A DNA stretch of 64,000 bases. Source: CAVUAA01 sp963739345 (GTDB lineage: Bacteria > Chlamydiota > Chlamydiia > Chlamydiales > JAFEGQ01). Below are positions 58,514 to 64,000 of this stretch, piece by piece. The stretch is taken from assembly GCA_963739345.1 (NCBI GenBank), contig CAVUAA010000001.1, positions 372,001 to 436,000 on the forward strand, written 5' to 3'. Under the pieces are notes generated by a model, which ran no database searches, had not been told where the DNA came from, and saw only the letters and a list, made by a program, of their open reading frames with translations. The translations under genes were made by a program, and so were the position numbers. Every line of letters begins with the position of its first letter. Position 1 is the stretch's first letter.

Positions 58514-60067
58514 GTGCGCTGGCTGCTAATAGCCGTTTCGTTTTTGATCGTCGCCTTTGGTCAGCCTGCATTTGTCCCTTGGTTGGGGCTGGTGGCGGCC
58601 ATTTGCGGCTTTGCTCTGTTTTGGTTGGGTGTTCGAACCTTTAAAGGGGTGGCGACCCGCTTTCTTGTGGCCGCTCTCTGGTTCACCGGCGCTCACATGA
58701 TTCAGCTCTCATGGATGACTGTGGATGAATTGCACGGCTTCTATATTTGGGTGACGTGGGCGGGGCTCTCCATTTTGATGGGGCTGGAGTTCGGTTTTCT
58801 CACTCTGCTTGTGCCCAAACGTGGAGAATACGGCCTGTTGCGCGTTCTCCTCGTCCCCGCAGCCTGGACCCTTCTCGAATGGGGGCGCCTCTACATCTTC
58901 TCTGGTTACACGTTCAATCCAGTTGGTCTCGCACTGACGGGCGCCGATGCTCCTCGCCAGTTTGTCGCGGTAGCTGGTATCTACGGCTTATCATTCTGGG
59001 TGATGCTGGCCAACGTGTTGGTATTGTGGGCGGTGGATGGACGGCTCCGTGTCCGTCGGTGGACGGTTGCAGCAATCGTTGTCACCGCACCCTATCTGTT
59101 TGGTATCGCCCACATTGCTGTCCATCAGGGGGGAGTCGCCGATGCCCCCCTCGTCCGTGTGCTTCTCGTCCAGCCAGCTATCCGGCCCGATGAGCGGCAG
59201 CCGCTCGGAAGGCGGAAGGCACTTCACCCGCTTGAGCAGTGGTGGCGGCTGATGAACATGGTGACCGAGTATGCGGGGGAGGAGGTTGACCTGGCCATCT
59301 TTCCCGAAGGGACCGTTGCCTACGACTCCAAGGCTCTCCTCTTTAATACAGAAAATGCGCTTCAGTTCATTCATGCAGCTCACCACCACGCCCCTCATAC
59401 GCTCGCCGATGCGGTGGGCAACGCTTTTTTTTGTCAGGCGATCGCCAACACTCTTGCATGCGACGTGGTCTTTGGTCTCGACCACTGCAACCACAACGCT
59501 GCCGTTTTCTTTAAGCCGGGTGAGACGGAGGTGGCCGACTACTATGGGAAGCGGATCCTACTTCCGTTCGCCGAATATCTTCCAGGTCACTGGACGGGCG
59601 CTTTTGCCGCCCGCTGGGGCATCAGCGGTTCGTACGATCGGGGCGCCGGCGCTAAGGTCTTTGATGCGGTTGTCCCCATCGGCGTCACCGTCTGCTATGA
59701 GGAGATGTTTTCGCAGCTGATCCGGGAGACGCGGCAGGCGGGGGCCGAGATGCTGATCAACATCAGCAACGACGGCTGGTATCCTGGCTCCAGACTCCCT
59801 GAGCAGCACTTTCACCACGGCCGCCTCCGCGCCGTTGAGCTCGGTCTTCCCCTCGTCCGGAGTTGCCACACCGGTATCACCGCTGCCGTCGACTCTCTGG
59901 GGAGGACTGTTGATCAACTTGAGCCGAACGGAAGCGGCGTCCTCCTCGTTGAGGTTCCTCAGTACCGCTACCGCACTCTTTATGCGACGGTCGGCGACGG
60001 CCTTCCCATCGGCGCCAGCTTCCTCATCGTTCTTCTCTCCCTCCGAACCAGGAGGCGCAAGAGATGA
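58514..60067 (+). CDS. lnt: apolipoprotein N-acyltransferase
   Basis: Lnt adds the third acyl chain to lipoproteins in the inner membrane. It starts with GTG at 58514 and has 517 residues. About six N-terminal membrane helices include GRLYIFSGYTFNPVGLAL. The nitrilase domain carries the triad: Glu in LAIFPEGTVAYD, Lys in YGKRILLPFAEYLPGHW, and Cys in GVTVCYEEMFSQL. NISNDGWYP and GITAAVDSLGR are further signatures. Lipoproteins encoded in this window (OmcA, the small Cys-rich lipoprotein, perhaps OmcB) are likely substrates. Confidence 0.95.
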   Translation: MRWLLIAVSFLIVAFGQPAFVPWLGLVAAICGFALFWLGVRTFKGVATRFLVAALWFTGAHMIQLSWMTVDELHGFYIWVTWAGLSILMGLEFGFLTLLVPKRGEYGLLRVLLVPAAWTLLEWGRLYIFSGYTFNPVGLALTGADAPRQFVAVAGIYGLSFWVMLANVLVLWAVDGRLRVRRWTVAAIVVTAPYLFGIAHIAVHQGGVADAPLVRVLLVQPAIRPDERQPLGRRKALHPLEQWWRLMNMVTEYAGEEVDLAIFPEGTVAYDSKALLFNTENALQFIHAAHHHAPHTLADAVGNAFFCQAIANTLACDVVFGLDHCNHNAAVFFKPGETEVADYYGKRILLPFAEYLPGHWTGAFAARWGISGSYDRGAGAKVFDAVVPIGVTVCYEEMFSQLIRETRQAGAEMLINISNDGWYPGSRLPEQHFHHGRLRAVELGLPLVRSCHTGITAAVDSLGRTVDQLEPNGSGVLLVEVPQYRYRTLYATVGDGLPIGASFLIVLLSLRTRRRKR

Positions 60068-60924
60068 TGTCAGAGGTGGAGACGAGTATGATGGGGAGGG
60101 TCCCCTACCTGGGGAAAAGCGACCCGGTACTCCATGCAGCAACGCTTACGATTAATTCGGGCTCCGTCCTTCTTTTCTGCGCTACATCGCTCGTTGTAGG
60201 TCTTGGGGCCACTAACCGAAAAGTGGCCTGGTTAACCCGTGCTGCGTTGGCTGGGGTGATTGTCTACGCATTCTACGAGCAGCTTCATCTAGACAAGGAG
60301 CAGATTGAGTGGTTTCGCCTTGACGATGCCCGGCGCGATGCCTACCTGCTCAAACACCTCATCACCTGGAGGGAGCGGATTCCAGAGCCGGTCGTTTGCG
60401 AGGCAGACAATGAGGAGTCTGAGGAGGAGGATGGAATGGAGACAGTTTCACTCAAAGAATCAATCCGACAGTTTATTGTCTCAGAGAGGGATCCTCTGCA
60501 GGTTGCCTACGAACAGGCGTGGTGGGAGCAGCTAGATATACTAGGGGACAGGCTCCGTCAAAGAGCGCTTGATCGCACTCACCACTATATAGTGGGGCTT
60601 TGGAAGGGGGGCTGGCTCCAGTCGGTGATGCTTCTCGAGTACGCCGACGGAGATGAGTCGTCGTTAAAGACCCCAGCTGGTAGAGACAATGTTCTTCTTC
60701 TCACTCTAATAACGGCGCCGTGGAACCTCCGCAAGCGACAGGACTGGGGTAAGAAGATCTTCGAGCAGGGGATTAAACGTCTCTTTCCCAAGGGCATCAC
60801 CGTCCACTGCAAGCCAGACGAGTGCCAGCCAGCGGACTACTTCAAGGACAATCTGAAGTTCGAAGATCACGATGAGGCCGGGGTCTACTCGCGATACTTG
60901 CCCCACATTGACGGGATCGGTTAA
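60064..60924 (+). CDS. hypothetical protein with bilobed hydrophobic domain (Inc-like)
   Basis: A 286-residue protein of unknown family. Near the N-terminus two hydrophobic helices (SGSVLLFCATSLVVGLGA, then AWLTRAALAGVIVYAFY) are joined by the short loop TNRKV, the bilobed pattern of chlamydial inclusion-membrane proteins. A long soluble part follows, with an acidic patch (EADNEESEEED). The stretch NVLLLTLITAPWNLRKRQDWGKKIFEQGIKRL faintly recalls a GNAT acetyltransferase, but no CoA motif is certain. It overlaps the lnt stop by four bases. Confidence 0.55.
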   Translation: MMSEVETSMMGRVPYLGKSDPVLHAATLTINSGSVLLFCATSLVVGLGATNRKVAWLTRAALAGVIVYAFYEQLHLDKEQIEWFRLDDARRDAYLLKHLITWRERIPEPVVCEADNEESEEEDGMETVSLKESIRQFIVSERDPLQVAYEQAWWEQLDILGDRLRQRALDRTHHYIVGLWKGGWLQSVMLLEYADGDESSLKTPAGRDNVLLLTLITAPWNLRKRQDWGKKIFEQGIKRLFPKGITVHCKPDECQPADYFKDNLKFEDHDEAGVYSRYLPHIDGIG

Positions 60925-60985
60925 CGGTTCCTTCACAAACAAGAGGGTGTGGGCGGTCTTGTGAAATAAATAGTATGTATCCATC

Positions 60986-63652
60986 ATGCGGAGTATGGAA
61001 GAGCTCTATACTCAGTGGCGTGGTGATCCCGACAGCGTGGATCCTTCGTGGCGCCATTTCTTCCAGGGGATGGAGTTTGCGCTCGAGCGGCCAGAGAAGC
61101 GGGCGCTAGAGGCGCCGGGTGATCTTCGGATTCATTTTCTGATTCACAACTATCGCAACTACGGTCATTTGCTGGCTAAGGTGAATCCGATCGATCCCCA
61201 TCCGGCGACCGAGGTGCCTCAGCTGCGGCTGGATGTGTTGGGCTTCTCTGATGACGAGCTCGATACGGTGTTTCCCACGACGGGGATCATGGAGCGGGAG
61301 GAGGCGCCGCTAAGGGAGATCATCGCCTGCCTCCAGGAGATCTACTGCGGAACGGTTGGAGTTGAGTATTTGGGACTGCAGCGGGCAGAGATGACCGCTT
61401 GGCTGCAGGAGCGGATCGAGCCGACCCGTATGCAACCGGGCCTCAGCTTGGAGCGGAAGAAGAAGATCCTCAAAGACTTGAATAAGGCCGAGCTGTTCGA
61501 GACATTTCTACACACCAAGTATGTGGGGCAGAAGCGCTTCTCGCTAGAGGGGGGAGAGACGCTCATTCCGGTGATGGAGGCGATGATCGCACGGGGAGCA
61601 GAGCTTGGTCACGAGGAGTTTGTGATCGGCATGTCCCACCGGGGACGGTTAAGTGTGCTGGCCAATGTCCTGAACAAGAGCTACGCCAATATCTTCCACG
61701 AGTTTGAAGACACGGTTGATGAGGATTCGTTCGATCTGGCGGGTGATGTGAAGTACCACAAGGGATTTTCGGCCGATGTGATCATGCCGGGCAACTTGCC
61801 AGTTCATTTGAGCCTGACGGCCAATCCGAGCCATCTCGAATCGGTTGATCCGGTGGTCGAGGGGCAGGTGCGGGCGAAGCAGGTGTTCAAAGGGGACGAT
61901 GTTGAGAAGAGGCGAATCGTCCCCATCTTGATTCACGGCGATGCAGCTGTTGCTGGGCAGGGAGTGGTCTACGAGACCATGCAGATGGGAAATCTGGCCG
62001 GCTATGGCGTGGGCGGCACGATTCACATCGTGGTCAATAACCAGATCGGCTTCACAACGCTCCCCAAAGACTCCCGCTCGACGAGATACTGTACTGACAT
62101 CGCGCGGGCGTTTTCTGCCCCTGTTTTCCACGTCAACTGCGAAGATCCTGAAGGGTGTGTCTATGCGGCGATTTTGGCGATTGAGTTGCGTCAGAAGTTT
62201 GGGTGCGATGTGTTTATCGACATCAACTGCTACCGCAAATATGGGCATAATGAGGCTGATGAGCCGGCGTTCACGCAGCCGCTCGAGTACCAGATGATTC
62301 GTCAAAAGAAATCGGTGCGGGAGACCTACCGCGATGATCTGGTTTCACAGGGGGTCATAGAGAAGCAGATCGCAGAGGAGCTGGAGGCCGAGTTCAGGGC
62401 GGGGCTGCAGAGAGAGCTCGATCAGGTGCAGACGTTAGAGACCAAGCGGAGCGCAGAAGAGGCGACGCCGAGGTGGCAGACGCTGCGCGAGGCCAATCAG
62501 CATCACGATCCGTTTGAACCGGTGGAGACCGCGGTTTCAGAGGAAGTGATGGTGGCGCTCGCTGAGAAGTTTTGTCAAATTCCAGAGGGGTTTAACGCTC
62601 ATCGCAAGATTGCAAAGCTCGCAGCTGATCGTCTGAAGATGGTGCATGGGGAGCTGCTCAACTGGGGAATGGCCGAGCATTTGGCATATGCGACGTTGCT
62701 CGCTGATGGGACGCACGTCCGACTTGCCGGACAGGATAGTCGGCGAGGGACCTTCAACCATCGGCATGCGATGTGGATGGATCAGAAGGAAGCGCGAAAA
62801 TATTTTCCTCTCAATCATGTGGGCGAGGGGCGGTTTGATGTGTTCAACTCCCACCTCTCGGAATTTGCAGTGCTCGCATTTGAATATGGCTACACCCTCT
62901 CCTATCCAGAAGCGCTGGTCCTTTGGGAGGCGCAGTTTGGCGACTTTGCGAACGGGGCGCAGGTGGTCTTCGACCAATATCTCTCCACGTCGGAGCAGAA
63001 GTGGCATCGCCTCTCGGGGCTTGTCTTGCTCCTCCCCCACGGCTACGAGGGACAAGGGCCTGAACACAGCTCAGCGAGAATCGAGCGATCGCTCCAGCTG
63101 GCGGGCGACAACAACATGTATGTGTGCAATCCGACGACGCCGGCACAGATCTTTCATCTTCTCCGTCGTCAGGTGTTGCAGAAGGTGCGCCGTCCGCTCA
63201 TTGTTTTCACGCCGAAGCAACTGTTTGGGCATCCGGACTGCGCCAGTGCGTTGAGTGAGCTGAGTGGTGGCCGCTTTCAGGAGATCATCCCCGACGATCA
63301 TGTAGACGCCACCCGCGTCCTCTTCTGTTCGGGTCGTCTCTATTACGATTTGGTGTCTGCTCAGACGGACAATGTGGCAATTGTGCGCATCGAGCAGCTC
63401 TATCCTTTCCACGACGAGTTAGCCCGCGAGATCATCGGACGCTACCCTAGGTGTGAAGAGTGGGTGTGGGTTCAGGAAGAGCCGGAGAACATGGGGGCGT
63501 GGGACTTTCTACGCCCCGTTTTGCGGGAAGTGCTTCCCAACGGCGCCGAGGCGCAGTATATCGGGCGGAAGCGGAGTGCGTCGCCGGCGACTGGGTCGCC
63601 GAGCAAGCACAAAGCGCAGCAGGCAGAAATTCTAAAGCAGGCCTTTGAATGA
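60986..63652 (+). CDS. sucA: 2-oxoglutarate dehydrogenase E1 component
   Basis: SucA is the thiamine-diphosphate E1 of the TCA-cycle 2-oxoglutarate dehydrogenase complex. The 888 residues open with the E1 N-terminal motif ELYTQWRGDPDSVDPSWRHFF. The cofactor region has GMSHRGRLSVLANVL, ILIHGDAAVAGQGVVYET and IVVNNQIGFTT. RKYGHNEADEPAFTQP and the C-terminal transketolase half (LAGQDSRRGTFNHRHAM, LPHGYEGQGPEHSSARIERSLQL) are conserved. It is directly followed by sucB with a three-base overlap. Chlamydiae keep sucAB but run a partial cycle. Confidence 0.97.
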   Translation: MRSMEELYTQWRGDPDSVDPSWRHFFQGMEFALERPEKRALEAPGDLRIHFLIHNYRNYGHLLAKVNPIDPHPATEVPQLRLDVLGFSDDELDTVFPTTGIMEREEAPLREIIACLQEIYCGTVGVEYLGLQRAEMTAWLQERIEPTRMQPGLSLERKKKILKDLNKAELFETFLHTKYVGQKRFSLEGGETLIPVMEAMIARGAELGHEEFVIGMSHRGRLSVLANVLNKSYANIFHEFEDTVDEDSFDLAGDVKYHKGFSADVIMPGNLPVHLSLTANPSHLESVDPVVEGQVRAKQVFKGDDVEKRRIVPILIHGDAAVAGQGVVYETMQMGNLAGYGVGGTIHIVVNNQIGFTTLPKDSRSTRYCTDIARAFSAPVFHVNCEDPEGCVYAAILAIELRQKFGCDVFIDINCYRKYGHNEADEPAFTQPLEYQMIRQKKSVRETYRDDLVSQGVIEKQIAEELEAEFRAGLQRELDQVQTLETKRSAEEATPRWQTLREANQHHDPFEPVETAVSEEVMVALAEKFCQIPEGFNAHRKIAKLAADRLKMVHGELLNWGMAEHLAYATLLADGTHVRLAGQDSRRGTFNHRHAMWMDQKEARKYFPLNHVGEGRFDVFNSHLSEFAVLAFEYGYTLSYPEALVLWEAQFGDFANGAQVVFDQYLSTSEQKWHRLSGLVLLLPHGYEGQGPEHSSARIERSLQLAGDNNMYVCNPTTPAQIFHLLRRQVLQKVRRPLIVFTPKQLFGHPDCASALSELSGGRFQEIIPDDHVDATRVLFCSGRLYYDLVSAQTDNVAIVRIEQLYPFHDELAREIIGRYPRCEEWVWVQEEPENMGAWDFLRPVLREVLPNGAEAQYIGRKRSASPATGSPSKHKAQQAEILKQAFE

Positions 63653-64000
63653 CTAAGGTAGAGATCAAAATTCCCGAGATGGGCGAGTCGGTCAACGAGG
63701 TGACCGTGGCGACCCTCCTCAAAGAGAACGGGGCCGTCGTCAAGATGGACGACGAGCTCATTGAGCTGGAGACCGACAAGGTGAACCAGGTGCTCAACGC
63801 CGCACAAGGGGGGAAGCTTGAGTGGAGCGTCAAGGTTGACGATGTGATCACCGTGGGAACAGTGATCGGTACCATCGATACGTCGGTGGCTGCGCCGGCC
63901 GTTGAGGCTCCTAAGAAGGACGAGGCAGCTCCTCCGCCTCCATCCGCTGCAGAGAAGCCGACAGCTGGTCCGTCGGCTCGTATGATGGAGCAGGAGTTTG
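63649..64000 (+). CDS. sucB: dihydrolipoamide succinyltransferase (E2), 5' part
   Basis: The first 117 residues of the E2 component lie in the window; the gene runs past the right edge. The N-terminal lipoyl domain is complete: KIPEMGESVNEVTVATLLKENG, then ELIELETDKVNQ with the lipoylated Lys, then TVGTVIGTID. An Ala/Pro/Lys-rich linker follows (APKKDEAAPPPPSAAEKP), and PSARMMEQEF looks like the start of the E1/E3-binding domain. The ATG overlaps the sucA stop. Confidence 0.95.
   Translation, partial: MTKVEIKIPEMGESVNEVTVATLLKENGAVVKMDDELIELETDKVNQVLNAAQGGKLEWSVKVDDVITVGTVIGTIDTSVAAPAVEAPKKDEAAPPPPSAAEKPTAGPSARMMEQEF

Overview
The window comes from a GC-rich member of the Chlamydiae, probably outside the family Chlamydiaceae (whose genomes are much more AT-rich). 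The evidence is a set of lineage marker genes: the cysteine-rich envelope pair omcA-omcB, a TLC-type ATP/ADP translocase, a short RodZ next to ribonuclease HIII, the run dciA-gyrB-gyrA-tmk-holB, gatC-gatA-gatB, xseA-xseB beside tpiA, and sucA-sucB. Several proteins look like the outer-membrane and inclusion-membrane classes typical of intracellular chlamydiae. I saw no rRNA, tRNA, CRISPR array or prophage.

Layout. 1-4.2 kb: the end of an alpha/beta hydrolase, a small membrane protein, and gatCAB on the minus strand. 4.2-6.5 kb: two palindromes, a DUF4143-type AAA ATPase and a cysteine-rich beta-barrel. 6.5-11.3 kb: recN and rnhC, then rodZ, a DUF368 membrane protein and a phosphoglycerate-mutase homologue that has lost its metal ligands. 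11.3-14.4 kb: an accessory patch with a second AAA ATPase, a gene relic, two unknown genes and nested palindromes. 14.4-25.2 kb: class II aldolase, a YyaL-type thioredoxin-domain protein, two MOMP-like porins, a 551-residue unknown, a TPR protein, mgtE and dciA. 25.2-31.7 kb: gyrB, gyrA, tmk, holB. 31.7-34.2 kb: a REP-associated tyrosine transposase (RAYT) framed by copies of a palindromic repeat, then a repeat protein of unknown family. 34.2-37.6 kb: the ATP/ADP translocase and omcA-omcB with a strong terminator. 37.7-43.5 kb: nadK-xseBA, tpiA-secG, a normal peptide deformylase fused in translation to a degenerate one, a TMEM14-like protein and gmd. 43.5-50.5 kb: three related unknown genes, lptD, a small lipoprotein, a PP2C-TM-coiled-coil-LysM protein, a large hairpin and an Inc-like protein. 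50.6-58.5 kb: trmB-bshC, hemW, dacC-type carboxypeptidase, ksgA, a SurA-like chaperone, DoxX and an RsmB-type methylase. 58.5-64 kb: lnt, an Inc-like protein, sucA and the start of sucB.

Three themes stand out. First, long perfect or near-perfect palindromes sit at gene ends, and several genes take their stop codon or last residues from them; sequence overlaps suggest most belong to one family linked to the RAYT. Second, two central enzymes (phosphoglycerate mutase and deformylase) appear as homologues with missing catalytic residues. Third, several genes have a good -10 hexamer only 7-10 bases before the ATG and no Shine-Dalgarno, which suggests leaderless or near-leaderless transcripts.

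All calls come from reading the sequence and recalled family knowledge. No homology search was run.
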